A DNA stretch of 64,000 nucleotides from Cyanobacteriota bacterium (lineage in GTDB: Bacteria > Cyanobacteriota > Cyanobacteriia > CACIAM-69d). Below, one piece after another: positions 19,720 to 29,062 of this stretch (positions are counted from its first letter, which is position 1; each line of letters begins with the position of its first letter). The notes under the pieces were generated by a model, which made no database searches, was not told the origin of the DNA, and was given only the letters and a program-made list of their open reading frames with translations. The stretch covers positions 1 to 64,000 of the forward strand of contig JAKRSF010000003.1 of the NCBI GenBank assembly GCA_022402445.1. The letters are read 5' to 3'. Both the position numbers and the translations under genes were made by a program.

Positions 19720-20268
19720 ATGACTGCTCCCCCCCGCCGCCGCAATCCCTTTAAGCGCCTCCTAGCCGCCTTCCACCGGGACGAAGAATTCCTATGGGTG
19801 ATGGAGGGGGTTGAAGGGTTCGTATCGCGGCTGCTCTCCGTGGCGATGGTGATGGTGATCATCGTCGCCTGCATTGACTTGGTGTTGCTGCTGACCGGCC
19901 AGTTAATGTCTGCGCCGATGGGTTTTTTTAACACCACCCTCCAGGATATCTTTGGGGCTTTCCTGAGCATTCTCATTGCCCTGGAGATCCTCGAAAATAT
20001 CACGGCCTACCTGCGTAAGCATGTGGTGCAGGTGGAGTTGGTGGTGGCCACGTCCCTGACGGCGGTGGCGCGAAAGATTATTATTCTGGATCTCGAGAAG
20101 ATTGACGGGGTGGAGCTGATTGGGCTGGCCCTGGCGATTTTGGCCCTGGCGGTGAGCTATTGGTTGATCCGCGCCGTCACGCCGGTCAAGGGACGCACCA
20201 CGGGGGTTAAGCGCCTCAAGGATGCCCTGCGCCAGACCCGCGATCGCGGCGATCGCGATACCATTTAG
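19720..20268 (+). CDS. PsiE-like (phosphate-starvation-inducible E) membrane protein
   Basis: Membrane protein of 182 aa with about four hydrophobic segments (roughly residues 35-60, 72-92, 108-125 and 137-157). The core resembles the PsiE family: NTTLQDIFGAFLSILIALEI followed by ENITAYL and VARKIIILDLEK. PsiE function is unknown; in enterobacteria the gene responds to phosphate starvation. I start at the ATG at 19720 (MTAPPRRRNPFKRL), not at the earlier in-frame opening at 19546, which would add a Pro-rich tail. No Pho-type repeat was seen in the short upstream region. Confidence 0.82.
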   Translation: MTAPPRRRNPFKRLLAAFHRDEEFLWVMEGVEGFVSRLLSVAMVMVIIVACIDLVLLLTGQLMSAPMGFFNTTLQDIFGAFLSILIALEILENITAYLRKHVVQVELVVATSLTAVARKIIILDLEKIDGVELIGLALAILALAVSYWLIRAVTPVKGRTTGVKRLKDALRQTRDRGDRDTI

Positions 20269-20382
20269 ACTCACCAATCCCCACCCCCCAGCGCCCGGCC
20301 CCCCTGTCCATCACGGCAGCGCGGCGTCCCCAATTCCAATCCCTAAATCCCTAGTCCTTGCCCCCCATAGAACGAACTGGCC

Positions 20383-21870
20383 ATGTTTGACGCCCTCGCC
20401 GATCGCTTCGAGTCCGCCTGGAAAAAGCTGCGCGGCCAAGACAAAATATCGAGCACCAATATCCAGGAAGCCCTACGGGACGTGCGCCGCGCCCTGCTGG
20501 AGGCGGACGTCAACCTCCAGGTGGTCAAGCAATTTGTGGCCGACGTGGAGCAGCGCGCCCAGGGGGCGGAGGTCATCAGCGGCGTCAATCCCGGCCAGCA
20601 GTTCATCAAGGTGGTCCACGATGAACTGGTCAAGCTCATGGGCGAGAGCAATGTGCCCCTGGCCCATACGGAACCGGCCCCGACGATCGTGCTGATGGCG
20701 GGGTTGCAGGGGACCGGTAAAACCACGGCGACGGCTAAGCTGGCCCTGCATTTACGCAAGCAAAAGCGCACGGCCCTGATGGTGGCGACGGATGTGTATC
20801 GCCCCGCCGCGATCGACCAGCTCAAAACCCTCGGTAAGCAAATCGATGTGCCCGTTTTTGACCTGGGCAGCGACGCGGATCCGGTGGAAATCGCCCGCCA
20901 GGGCATCGAAAAAGCCAAGGCCGATGGCATCGATACGGTCCTGGTGGATACGGCGGGCCGTCTGCAAATCGATGAGTCGATGATGGATGAACTGGCGCGC
21001 ATCAAGGACGCGATCGCCCCCCAGGAAATCCTGCTCGTCGTCGATGCCATGACCGGCCAAGAGGCCGCCAACCTCACCAAAGCCTTCCACGATCGCATCG
21101 GCATCACCGGCGCAATCCTCACCAAAATGGACGGCGACTCCCGGGGCGGCGCAGCCCTATCCGTGCGGCAAATTTCCGGCCAGCCCATCAAATTCATCGG
21201 CGTCGGCGAAAAGGTCGAAGCCCTCCAGCCCTTCTACCCCGATCGCATGGCCTCGCGGATTTTGGGCATGGGCGACGTGCTCACCCTGGTGGAAAAAGCC
21301 CAGGAAGCCGTTGACTTCGCCGATGCCGAAAAGATGCAGGAAAAGATCCTGACGGCCAAATTCGACTTCGACGATTTTCTCAAGCAAACCCGCCTCATGA
21401 AAAACATGGGATCCTTGGCGGGCATGGTGAAGCTGATTCCCGGCCTCAACAAAATCGGCGCGGATCAACTCGAAGAAGCCGAGAACAAACTCAAGCAAAC
21501 GGAATCCACGATCAACTCCATGACCCTAGAGGAGCGGCGCAACCCGGACCTGCTGGCCCAGACCCCCAGCCGCCGCCGTCGCATTGCCCGTGGGGCCGGG
21601 GTGGATGAGCAGTCGGTCTCGAATCTGGTGCGCGATTTCCAGAAAATGCGGACCCTGATGCAGCAGATGGGCTCGGGCAATTTTGGCGGCATGAATCCCC
21701 TGGCGGGCCTGATGGGCGGCGGCGGCGGGATGCCTGGGATGGGCGGCCCCGGTGGAATGCCCGGTATGCCTGGGATGGGCCAGGGTCCGGCTCCGGGGTT
21801 TCGGGGCTATAACCCGGCGACGGGTAAGAAGAAGAAGGGCAAGAAGAAAAAAGGTTTCGGGGAACTGTAG
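20383..21870 (+). CDS. ffh: Signal recognition particle protein Ffh (SRP54)
   Basis: GTPase that, with 4.5S RNA, binds signal sequences on ribosomes and docks with FtsY. In the 495-aa product the N domain covers about residues 1-90, and the G domain has GLQGTGKTTATAKL (P-loop), DVYRPAA, DTAGRLQ and TKMDGDSRGG. The M domain starts near residue 325 and includes RRRRIARGAGVDEQSVSNLV, the RNA-binding helix-turn-helix. The C-terminal tail is rich in Gly and Met (PGMGGPGGMPGMPGMG) and ends in a Lys cluster, longer than in E. coli but usual in cyanobacteria. The ATG at 20383 is the only sensible start. Confidence 0.98.
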   Translation: MFDALADRFESAWKKLRGQDKISSTNIQEALRDVRRALLEADVNLQVVKQFVADVEQRAQGAEVISGVNPGQQFIKVVHDELVKLMGESNVPLAHTEPAPTIVLMAGLQGTGKTTATAKLALHLRKQKRTALMVATDVYRPAAIDQLKTLGKQIDVPVFDLGSDADPVEIARQGIEKAKADGIDTVLVDTAGRLQIDESMMDELARIKDAIAPQEILLVVDAMTGQEAANLTKAFHDRIGITGAILTKMDGDSRGGAALSVRQISGQPIKFIGVGEKVEALQPFYPDRMASRILGMGDVLTLVEKAQEAVDFADAEKMQEKILTAKFDFDDFLKQTRLMKNMGSLAGMVKLIPGLNKIGADQLEEAENKLKQTESTINSMTLEERRNPDLLAQTPSRRRRIARGAGVDEQSVSNLVRDFQKMRTLMQQMGSGNFGGMNPLAGLMGGGGGMPGMGGPGGMPGMPGMGQGPAPGFRGYNPATGKKKKGKKKKGFGEL

Positions 21871-21956
21871 ACAAGCCCAGACTGGGGGGCCAACCGCGTG
21901 ATTTTGCGGGGGGTATGCTGGATTGAAGCGTGATGCCCCTGGGAGGGCAAATCCCC

Positions 21957-22520
21957 ATGGTGCAAGCTCCACTGACGGCCCTAACCCTAGCGGACTTTCT
22001 ACAACTGGCGGAAACGAAACCCGCCAGTGAATACATTGACGGTCAGATCCTCCAAAAGCCGATGCCCCAAGGGAGACATAGCGCGATTCAAGGGGAACTG
22101 GTTGCGGCCATTAATGGGGTTGTGAGATCGCCAAAAATTGCCCGCGCCTTTCCGGAGTTGCGCTGTACGTTTGGGGGCCGTTCGGCGGTGCCGGATATTG
22201 CGGTGTTCCTTTGGGACCGCATTCCTCGGGATCCGAGGGGCGCGATCGCGGATGCCTTTGCGATCGCGCCGGACTGGACCATTGAAATCCTCTCCCCGGC
22301 CCAAAGCCAAACCAAAGTCACGAAAAATATTCTCCACGCGCTGCAATACGGCACCCAAATGGGCTGGCTCATTGATCCAGAGGAGCAAACCCTTTTGATC
22401 TATCGCCCCAAGCAGCAGCCGGAGGTGGTGGATGCGCCCGATGACATCCTGCCGGTGCCGCCCTTTGCCGATGGTTTGCGGCTGACGGTGCGCGACCTAT
22501 TCGCTTGGCTGTTGGATTAG
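21957..22520 (+). CDS. Uma2 family putative endonuclease (DUF820)
   Basis: Protein of 187 aa from a family greatly expanded in cyanobacteria with a PD-(D/E)XK nuclease fold. The pattern is visible: SEYIDGQILQKPMPQGRHS near the N-terminus, VPDIAVFLWDRIP with the catalytic Asp, and WTIEILSPAQSQTKV with the Glu and Lys/Gln positions. No biological role is established. I start at the ATG at 21957, eight bases after GGGAGG, and not at the earlier in-frame ATG at 21930. It follows ffh on the same strand by 86 bp; the pairing is probably accidental. Confidence 0.85.
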   Translation: MVQAPLTALTLADFLQLAETKPASEYIDGQILQKPMPQGRHSAIQGELVAAINGVVRSPKIARAFPELRCTFGGRSAVPDIAVFLWDRIPRDPRGAIADAFAIAPDWTIEILSPAQSQTKVTKNILHALQYGTQMGWLIDPEEQTLLIYRPKQQPEVVDAPDDILPVPPFADGLRLTVRDLFAWLLD

Positions 22521-22652
22521 GTTGGAATAGGTCTGAACCCGGCGCGATCGCCCCTTTCCCAGACCCATTTCAAAATTTCCACATTGGACCAGCGGCCCCT
22601 GGATCAAGGGATAGAGTAGGAAAAATCCATCTCCGACGCGCCCAATACTCCC

Positions 22653-23015
22653 ATGAGCCCCTTCGCTGAGTTTATGTCCCAGGCGGCCTATCTCCGGGTA
22701 AAGGTGCTGACCCCGTGGACCTTCAGGGCCGCCAAACAGGTCATCGATGGGGCCAAGGAATCCGCGATCGCCCAAGGCCATAACTACATTTTGTTTGACT
22801 TGACCCCCTGGGCCGACGTGGATACGGGCATGACCCGCTTCCTGTCGGGGGAGTATTTGGCGCAGCAGTTTTCGCCCCGGTTCAAGATGGCAGCCTTCAC
22901 CGTACCCGAGGCCATCGATCGCTTCGGGGAAAATGCCGCCGTTAACCGGGGGGCGCGGTTTCGGATCTTTGACAACGAGCAGGACGCGATCGCGTGGCTG
23001 TTGCGGGATCTCTGA
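22653..23015 (+). CDS. Small STAS/SpoIIAA-like protein
   Basis: Protein of 120 aa predicted as alternating beta strands and helices (ILFDLTPWADVDTGMTRFLS, then FKMAAFTVPEAIDRFGE). It resembles the STAS-like fold of small cyanobacterial SpoIIAA-type proteins, but no conserved phosphorylatable serine can be picked with certainty. The role is unknown. It converges on the phosphodiester glycosidase gene, whose stop lies 30 bp beyond. Confidence 0.55.
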   Translation: MSPFAEFMSQAAYLRVKVLTPWTFRAAKQVIDGAKESAIAQGHNYILFDLTPWADVDTGMTRFLSGEYLAQQFSPRFKMAAFTVPEAIDRFGENAAVNRGARFRIFDNEQDAIAWLLRDL

Positions 23016-23044
23016 CGCCGATCGCCCCCAGAACTAGGCAAAAC

Positions 23045-24919
23045 CTAGGGGCTCAAAAACACCCCCAAAATGCCGTGGACCCGAGCGGCGGTGCGGGACG
23101 GGCGATCCAGCAACTGGCCCCCCAGATAGAGGGTCGTGGAACTGCCGCCATCGAGATTCACCGCCCGCGTCGCGCCCAAAGTTCCCATCAGTTGGGCAAA
23201 TTCCCCCAGGGACGGGCCAGAGCCGCCCACCCGGTTATGGATCGCCACAATCAGCAGCCGCCCATTGGCCGTCAGCCCCACGCCGCTGCGGGCCGCCCGC
23301 TCCCGGATGAAGGCATCACTAAACCCTTCCGCGGCGGGATCGAGGACCACGCGGCCCCCATCGATCAACAGGGGACCGGCGGCGAGGATATGGGGCAGCG
23401 CCTCAAAATTGGCGGGGGTGGTGCGGCCCTGGAGGCGGACGGAGGTGCCCACGGCCAGGGCATTGGCGGCGGTGCGGAACGATCGCGCCACCAACAGATA
23501 GCCATTGTCGGGAATCGGGAAAGACCCGGCCCCGGCGGTGGTGCCATTGATCTGCTGGATGACGCGATCGCCCTGGACCAAAATGCCAATTTCCCCATCG
23601 GTCAGGGGCGTATAAAAGCCCCCCCAGTCGCGGCTGTAGCGGGCCAGACCCGCCTGGATATAGCCGCTGTTGAGGTGGGTGAGGGTCCAGGTTTGGCCGG
23701 CCCCCTCGATCGTTTCCGTGAGGGCTAGGCGACCCACACTGAAGTTACCTGCGTTGTCCCAGGCGATCGCCCCCCGGTTGAGGATCGGGCCAGACAGCCA
23801 GCGGCCATCGCGCCGCATCGCCCCCAGGGGCAGTTGATTATTGCGGTTGAAGTAGCCACCGTTGATGGCCGCCGCCGTTTGGTTCACTTGCGCCGTCTGG
23901 ATCAGGGGCGCGATGCCCGTCTGGGAGCTGGTGTTGACGGGCACGGGGCGCAGTTGGGTGCCCGCCGCCTTCGGATCGAGATCTAGCCACACGGCGGGGA
24001 AGCGATCGCCCCCGAGGGTGAGATATTGCTGTCGCCAGGTGAGGGACGGAGCCCAGCGGATGGTGCGGTTGGGGAGGGCGTCGGCCCGCAGGTCAATGAC
24101 GATGCGATCGGGCTGCGCCAGGGTATAGATCCGGGGCCGCAGTCCCGCCGCGAAGGGAATGGTTAAGACGGTGCGGTTGGCCGCGATCGCACTGTCGATG
24201 GGCAAGGCGTCGCGGTTGGCCGCCAGGGCCGGGGCCAGGTTAGCGTCCAGGGCCAGGGTGAGTTGGTTGCGCTCCTCGACGGGCTGGAACGGGGCGGGGC
24301 CATCGAGATCAATCACCAGGCGATCGCCCCAGGGTTGCCGCCCCCGACGGATGGCGGTGACGCGCGGCGTGGGGGCCGTAATTTCTAGGGCCGTGCCGTT
24401 GGGGCGCATTTGCCAATTCCGCGATCGCGCCAGATCCGTCAAATCCACGTAGCGATAGGCCCCCGCCCGCCGCACCGCCGCCGCGATCGGCACCCCAAAC
24501 CACTGGACCGGCTGGCGATCAGCATTGGTGGTGTCCAGCAGATCCGCCCCGAGCCCCTGCATCAGGGCCGCATCGGACAGGCCAAACCGCGCTTGATTGG
24601 CCCCATCGAGCCAGCGCGCCCAGGGCAAATTCATCGTTCGGCCATTCCAGAGGATGCGATCGCCCTGCTGAAGATTGGCGGTCGAAGCGGTGGCGGCACG
24701 GGGCAGTTCAGTCACAACGGTCACCGGCGGCGAAGGGATGAAGGGGACAGCGCTCAGGGGAGCCGCGCCCAGGGATGTGGCCTCCAAGGCCGGGGCATGG
24801 GGCATCGCCAGGGTCGGGGCAACATCGTCGCGCCCGAGGGCCAGCCCCAGGACGCCGATCCCTAGGCCGATCATCCCCAACGATCGCCCCGCCGTCCGCA
24901 CCCTAGGCTTCAACTTCAT
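23045..24919 (-). CDS. Exported phosphodiester glycosidase (NAGPA/DUF2233 domain)
   Basis: Secreted protein of 624 aa. A basic N-terminus with a hydrophobic segment (MIGLGIGVLGLALG) is a likely export signal. Residues about 160-290 contain two AMIN-like beta repeats (DRLVIDLDGPAPFQ and DRIVIDLRADALPN). The C-terminal 230 residues form the NAGPA domain: AAAINGGYFN, PLGAMRRDGRW, then AHHILAAGP-like and AVNLDGGSSTTLYLGG motifs. The domain acts on phosphodiester-linked sugars; cyanobacterial targets, perhaps in the cell wall, are unknown. The start is an ATG at 24919, inside the last 17 bases of the upstream copper-chaperone gene, which indicates translational coupling. Confidence 0.85.
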   Translation of the reverse strand: MKLKPRVRTAGRSLGMIGLGIGVLGLALGRDDVAPTLAMPHAPALEATSLGAAPLSAVPFIPSPPVTVVTELPRAATASTANLQQGDRILWNGRTMNLPWARWLDGANQARFGLSDAALMQGLGADLLDTTNADRQPVQWFGVPIAAAVRRAGAYRYVDLTDLARSRNWQMRPNGTALEITAPTPRVTAIRRGRQPWGDRLVIDLDGPAPFQPVEERNQLTLALDANLAPALAANRDALPIDSAIAANRTVLTIPFAAGLRPRIYTLAQPDRIVIDLRADALPNRTIRWAPSLTWRQQYLTLGGDRFPAVWLDLDPKAAGTQLRPVPVNTSSQTGIAPLIQTAQVNQTAAAINGGYFNRNNQLPLGAMRRDGRWLSGPILNRGAIAWDNAGNFSVGRLALTETIEGAGQTWTLTHLNSGYIQAGLARYSRDWGGFYTPLTDGEIGILVQGDRVIQQINGTTAGAGSFPIPDNGYLLVARSFRTAANALAVGTSVRLQGRTTPANFEALPHILAAGPLLIDGGRVVLDPAAEGFSDAFIRERAARSGVGLTANGRLLIVAIHNRVGGSGPSLGEFAQLMGTLGATRAVNLDGGSSTTLYLGGQLLDRPSRTAARVHGILGVFLSP

Positions 24920-25109
24920 GGCCCGTCGCCGCGATCGCCGCCGCCACCGCCGCCGCCGACAGGGTTGCACTGGCTACGGTGATTTGTTTCGTCGCCACAT
25001 CCCCCGTCACCGTGGCCTCGGGGTCGCGATCGCGCACCGCCGCCGCGATCGTGTCAATGCACCCGCCACAGGCGATCGTCGGCACCCGCACCTGCACTGT
25101 TTCTGCCAT
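24903..25109 (-). CDS. Heavy-metal-associated (HMA) copper chaperone, Atx1/CopZ type
   Basis: Small cytosolic metal carrier of 68 aa. The beta-alpha-beta-beta-alpha-beta fold is evident, with metal site TIACGGC (C14, C17) and the loop-5 sequence TGHEVEA (H64). Synechocystis Atx1 also has a histidine in that loop and shares the VPTIAC start, so this is probably the orthologue that hands Cu(I) to CtaA/PacS-type P-ATPases for plastocyanin and oxidase. No ATPase gene is in the window. Its last 17 bases overlap the glycosidase gene. Confidence 0.9.
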   Translation of the reverse strand: MAETVQVRVPTIACGGCIDTIAAAVRDRDPEATVTGDVATKQITVASATLSAAAVAAAIAATGHEVEA

Positions 25110-25279
25110 AAAAATCCTTCACTCCTGCGAACCCCAGGGCCGATCGCGGCCTAGGCTTGCTGATCCCTGAACTCTGATTCTAGCCGCCGCCCGCCCGCCG
25201 TCCGGCCCCGCGAAATCCAAAAAAAATCCTTAACCGTGCTATAAAACCCTCGATCTTCCACCCCCAGCCCCAAAACCCC

Positions 25280-26149
25280 ATGGATTGGACCCAACTTGCC
25301 CAACTGACCGTCAACGGCATCGCCGTCGGCAGTATTATCGCCCTCGCGTCCGTCGGCCTGACTCTCACCTATGGCATTTTGCGCCTGTCCAATTTTGCCC
25401 ATGGGGATCTGCTGACCCTGGGGGCTTACCTGGCGTGGGTGGTCAATGGGGCGGGCGTCAATATCTGGCTGGCGATCGCGGTGGGCTGCGCGGCGACCAT
25501 CCTCGTGGCCCTGGTGAGTGAGTGGGCCATCTGGGCACCCATGCGCGCCCGACGGGCCGAATCCACCACGCTGATCATCATTTCCATCGGTCTGGCCCTG
25601 CTGATCCGCAACGGGATCATTTTCATCTGGGGCGGTGCGAACCAATCCTACGATCTGCCCATTGTGCAGGCGGCCAATATCGCGGGCCTGACGATCAAAA
25701 CCTATAACGTGGTCGTGGTGGTGCTGGCGGCGATCGCGATCGCGGCGCTCCACTGGCTGCTGCAAACCACCAAAATCGGCAAAGCCATGCGGGCCGTGGC
25801 GGACGATCTAGACCTGGCGCGGGTCACGGGCATCGACGTGGAACGGACGATTCTGTGGACCTGGGTGATTGCGGCGGGGCTCACGGCCCTCGGGGGCGGC
25901 ATGTATGGCCTGATTGCCGCCGTGCGCCCGAATATGGGCTGGTTCATGATTTTACCCATGTTCGCCGCCGTCATCCTCGGGGGCATCGGCAATCCCTATG
26001 GCGCAATTTTTGGGGCGCTCACCATCGGCATTGCCCAGGAAATCAGCACCTATTGGCTGCCGACGGAGTACAAACTGGCGATCGCCCTGATCGTGACGAT
26101 TATCGTCCTGCTGTTCCGTCCCCAGGGGCTCTTCCGCAGTACCCTGTAA
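25280..26149 (+). CDS. Branched-chain/neutral amino acid ABC transporter permease (LivH/NatD-like)
   Basis: Inner-membrane permease of 289 aa with about eight hydrophobic segments. LivH-family features are SVGLTLTYGILRLSNFAHGD at the N-terminus, the EAA-like loop GKAMRAVADDLDLARVTGID and MFAAVILGGIGNPYGAIFGA. In Synechocystis the N-I system for neutral amino acids has subunit genes scattered over the chromosome, and the LivH subunit is NatD (about 288 aa); the lone position here fits that. UrtB of the urea transporter is the main alternative, but it normally sits in a urt operon. Confidence 0.9.
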   Translation: MDWTQLAQLTVNGIAVGSIIALASVGLTLTYGILRLSNFAHGDLLTLGAYLAWVVNGAGVNIWLAIAVGCAATILVALVSEWAIWAPMRARRAESTTLIIISIGLALLIRNGIIFIWGGANQSYDLPIVQAANIAGLTIKTYNVVVVVLAAIAIAALHWLLQTTKIGKAMRAVADDLDLARVTGIDVERTILWTWVIAAGLTALGGGMYGLIAAVRPNMGWFMILPMFAAVILGGIGNPYGAIFGALTIGIAQEISTYWLPTEYKLAIALIVTIIVLLFRPQGLFRSTL

Positions 26150-26206
26150 CCCGCTTCGAGGGCTCGGAATGGGGGCATTGCCCAAAGAATTAATTTTTTC
26201 TCACAT

Positions 26207-27538
26207 TCATAGGCCCGTGGCTCGGGTGGCTTCCACCTCCTCCTGCGATCGCTTCGTCACCCCACTTTTGCGATCGCGGCGGGCAATGGGCACCTCAATT
26301 TGCCAGTAGCGGGCCGCCTGGGACATTTCCATCGCCGTCAGTTCCGCCTCCCCCAACGCGATCGCCTGCTTCGGCACCGTCGGTTTGCGCCCCAGGGTCT
26401 GGATCAGTTCCGCCGCGATCGCCCGTCCCAACGGCACCGGCACCGCATTACCCACCTGCCGCGCCCCGTGCCATTTGGTGCCATGGAGGCGGAACCAGTC
26501 CGGAAAACCGTGTAAACGGGCCATTTCCCGCACCGTAATGCAGCGATCGTGCTCATAGTGAATCGGGCGCGGGCTCGTGAAGGCACCCCGCGCCGCATCC
26601 GTCCCCGCCCGCAGGGTATTCGACACCCCACCCGGCGGCAGCCTAAAAAACCGCGACACGGGCTCCACCTCACCGGGCCGCGTTTCCGCAAAGCGACGGC
26701 GGGAAATGTCCGTGTGATTCGTCCGAAAACTCGAGGTCAGCAGCCGTTCATTCCAGGGCCGCCGATAGCCATAAAACCACCCCTCCCCCTCCAGACAGCG
26801 CATCTGTTGGCCGTAGGCACTCGGCGATCGCCACCGCTCCGCCACCAACTCAATCCAATCCTGGGATTTAAGGAGATCAAACTCATCCGCATTGGGCAAA
26901 TCCTGGAGGGCTTCATAACAGCTTGGCCCCTCCGGCAAACCATTTTCCTTTGACCCCGCCGGCCGCGTTTTTGGTTCAGGATAATTGGGCAGGGGCAGTC
27001 CCTTTTTAGCTCCCATTAAAATCAACCGCTCCCGACTTTGCGGAACCCCAAATGACGCCGCATTTAGCACCTGCCAGGGCAGCTTAATTGCATAGCCCTT
27101 CGCTTCAAATGCATCGATTAATTCGTGGAGAAATTGCCGGTGCCGCCCCACCGTCAACCCCTTGACATTTTCAAAGACAAAATAGGACGAATTCAACTCC
27201 GCCACCAGCCGCACAAATTCCCGCACCAGGCGATTGCGCGGATCATCCAAAACCCGCTGGCCCATGAGGGAAAAGCCCTGACATGGGGCACCGCCAAACA
27301 CAACATCCACCGGGCGATCGCCCAATTTCGCGGCCTGTCGCAGGGCGATCGCGGACACCTCCGCCACCGATCGCGGCACCACCGCACAGTGGGGGAAATT
27401 AAACTGATGAATTGCGCAGTGGATCGGATCCACCTCCACCGCCGCCACCACATCAAACCCCGCCTGCTCAAAGCCCAAACTCAAGCCCCCGGCTCCAGCG
27501 AACAAATCAATGGCAATGGGACGACGTTGGCGGGCCAT
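26207..27538 (-). CDS. Solitary DNA (cytosine-5-)-methyltransferase
   Basis: C5-cytosine methyltransferase of 443 aa with the motifs in order: IDLFAGAGGLSLGFEQAG (motif I), GGAPCQGFS with catalytic C86 (IV), FENVKG with E123 (VI), PQSRERL (VIII), a target-recognition region of about 150 residues, then RLHGFPDWF and QVGNAVPVPLG (IX-X). No restriction endonuclease gene flanks it, so it is probably a housekeeping methyltransferase. The orthologue in Synechocystis methylates CGATCG, the core of HIP1, which is very frequent in this window; that specificity is inferred. The C-terminal tail after motif X (about 60 aa, basic) is an extension. Confidence 0.93.
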   Translation of the reverse strand: MARQRRPIAIDLFAGAGGLSLGFEQAGFDVVAAVEVDPIHCAIHQFNFPHCAVVPRSVAEVSAIALRQAAKLGDRPVDVVFGGAPCQGFSLMGQRVLDDPRNRLVREFVRLVAELNSSYFVFENVKGLTVGRHRQFLHELIDAFEAKGYAIKLPWQVLNAASFGVPQSRERLILMGAKKGLPLPNYPEPKTRPAGSKENGLPEGPSCYEALQDLPNADEFDLLKSQDWIELVAERWRSPSAYGQQMRCLEGEGWFYGYRRPWNERLLTSSFRTNHTDISRRRFAETRPGEVEPVSRFFRLPPGGVSNTLRAGTDAARGAFTSPRPIHYEHDRCITVREMARLHGFPDWFRLHGTKWHGARQVGNAVPVPLGRAIAAELIQTLGRKPTVPKQAIALGEAELTAMEMSQAARYWQIEVPIARRDRKSGVTKRSQEEVEATRATGL

Positions 27539-27955
27539 GGGGTTGCGCTAAATCCTTCATTTGAGCTTGTCAACAGTACCAGCATAAACGCCCCTTCGGC
27601 CAGATCCAGATCCCTCTCCCCCTGGGGGGCTGGGTACCCCTGAAGCAGTGGGGCGGCGGGGGAATTTTTTAGGGCGCGGAGGGGAGACATGGATCGGCGC
27701 GATCGCCCCCTACCAGCCCCCTTGGGGGAATCCCTAGGCCAGTTTCCCAAGCGCCCCAGGGATAGGCTTGAGGGCATTTCTTTCCCCCTTGAGGCACCTA
27801 TGCAGCCCCCAATTCCCCCGATCTAAGTCTCCGGAACCGCCCCCCTTTCCCCCGAACAGGTAGGTACCCCCGCAACCCCCGTCGCCGAACGGTCCTGCGG
27901 CCCGGTCCCCCCTGTTGCCCCGTACCCGATCGCCCTTGAGTCTTTGGAGAACGCC
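27539..27955. other. 417-bp intergenic region, C-rich
   Basis: Lies between the divergent methyltransferase and RodZ-like genes and must carry both promoters. It is rich in C and G runs on the plus strand. I see short local inverted repeats (for example CCCCCTTGGGGG near 27719) but no clear promoter, repeat-family copy or gene. Confidence 0.45.
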
Positions 27956-29062
27956 ATGATCATGACGCCCAACTATTCACCGCCGCTGACCCCCACCGAA
28001 GGCGGGGACGATTTGGCCGCCCTGTTTAGCCGCATCGAGTCCGCCCTGCTGGAGGATCCGGCCTACGCCAAGGCCATGGAGTGCCTCAAGGAGGTGCTGG
28101 GCACCACCACCACGGCGGAACAGGCCCTCGCTCCCCTGCGGCGGGCGGCCATCTCCCAGGCGTTGCGCTACGGTCAGGCGATCGCGGCTCCCCCCGCCCC
28201 CCCCACCGATCCCATCCCCGCCGCCCTCACCCAATCGGATGCGGCGGCCCTAGCGGAAGCGTGGCTCCGACCCGGTGCCGTGGCCGTCTGGCCCGACGAT
28301 CGCACCGAAGACCTGCCCGCCGCCCTGGCCCCCGTGGCCCTCGATCGCCCCCTGCGCGATCGCGATAACCCCTTCTATGAGCCGACCCTGCTGGGGGCCA
28401 TTTGTGAGGACTGGGGCACCCACCCCGAAGACCCCTCCGTCGAGCTGCTGGACTTTTTGGGCAACAGCGGCCGCATCGATCGCCTGATCATCCCCATGCC
28501 CCGCGCCGACCTGGTGGAAACCGATCCGGTCTGGGCCGCCGAGGTGCAGGAAATCGGAGCCCTGCTGCGCCAGGAGCGCCACCGCCGGGGGGTGAGCCTC
28601 TATGCCCTCCATGGCCGCACCCGCGTGCCGTTGCACCATTTGGCCGCGATCGAAGCGGGCCGCGTCACCCTGCTGCCGGAGCCCGTCTATGTGCGGGGCT
28701 TCGTGCGGCGCATTGGCGATGCCTTGGGCCTCGATGGGCGCGCCCTGGCCGATCGCCTCCCCTGGACTGAAGATGGGGTGATTCCCTCCTGGGCGATCGC
28801 CGATCGCACCTCCAAACTGCCCATCGAAATCCAGCCCTGGCACCTGTATCTGGCCTACGCCGCCGTGGTGGCCGGGGGCATCACCTGGATGACCCAAGCG
28901 GCCCCCCAACCGGCCGGGGCCAAAACCGCCGTCCCCGCCAGCACCCAATCCCAGTCCCTGAACTGGATCGAGGAGGATCAAACCTGGATGGCGGCCATGG
29001 ACGCCCTGGGGGCCGCCGACGGATCCACCCTCGCCCCCCCCGAGGCGATCGCCCCCTTCTAG
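27956..29062 (+). CDS. RodZ-like membrane protein with helix-turn-helix domain
   Basis: Protein of 368 aa. Residues about 195-275 form an HTH domain of the RodZ/Xre type (EIGALLRQERHRRGVSLYAL, then LHHLAAIEAGRVTLLPEPVY and RGFVRRIGDALGLDG). One membrane segment follows (about residues 292-312, HLYLAYAAVVAGGITWM) and a short C-terminal tail. In rod-shaped bacteria RodZ links MreB to the membrane. The 190-residue N-terminal part, placed before the HTH, is not usual for RodZ and I do not recognise it. The start is an ATG at 27956, six bases after GGAG. It precedes the kinase-chemosensory cluster but is separated by 209 bp, so a functional link is open. Confidence 0.7.
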   Translation: MIMTPNYSPPLTPTEGGDDLAALFSRIESALLEDPAYAKAMECLKEVLGTTTTAEQALAPLRRAAISQALRYGQAIAAPPAPPTDPIPAALTQSDAAALAEAWLRPGAVAVWPDDRTEDLPAALAPVALDRPLRDRDNPFYEPTLLGAICEDWGTHPEDPSVELLDFLGNSGRIDRLIIPMPRADLVETDPVWAAEVQEIGALLRQERHRRGVSLYALHGRTRVPLHHLAAIEAGRVTLLPEPVYVRGFVRRIGDALGLDGRALADRLPWTEDGVIPSWAIADRTSKLPIEIQPWHLYLAYAAVVAGGITWMTQAAPQPAGAKTAVPASTQSQSLNWIEEDQTWMAAMDALGAADGSTLAPPEAIAPF

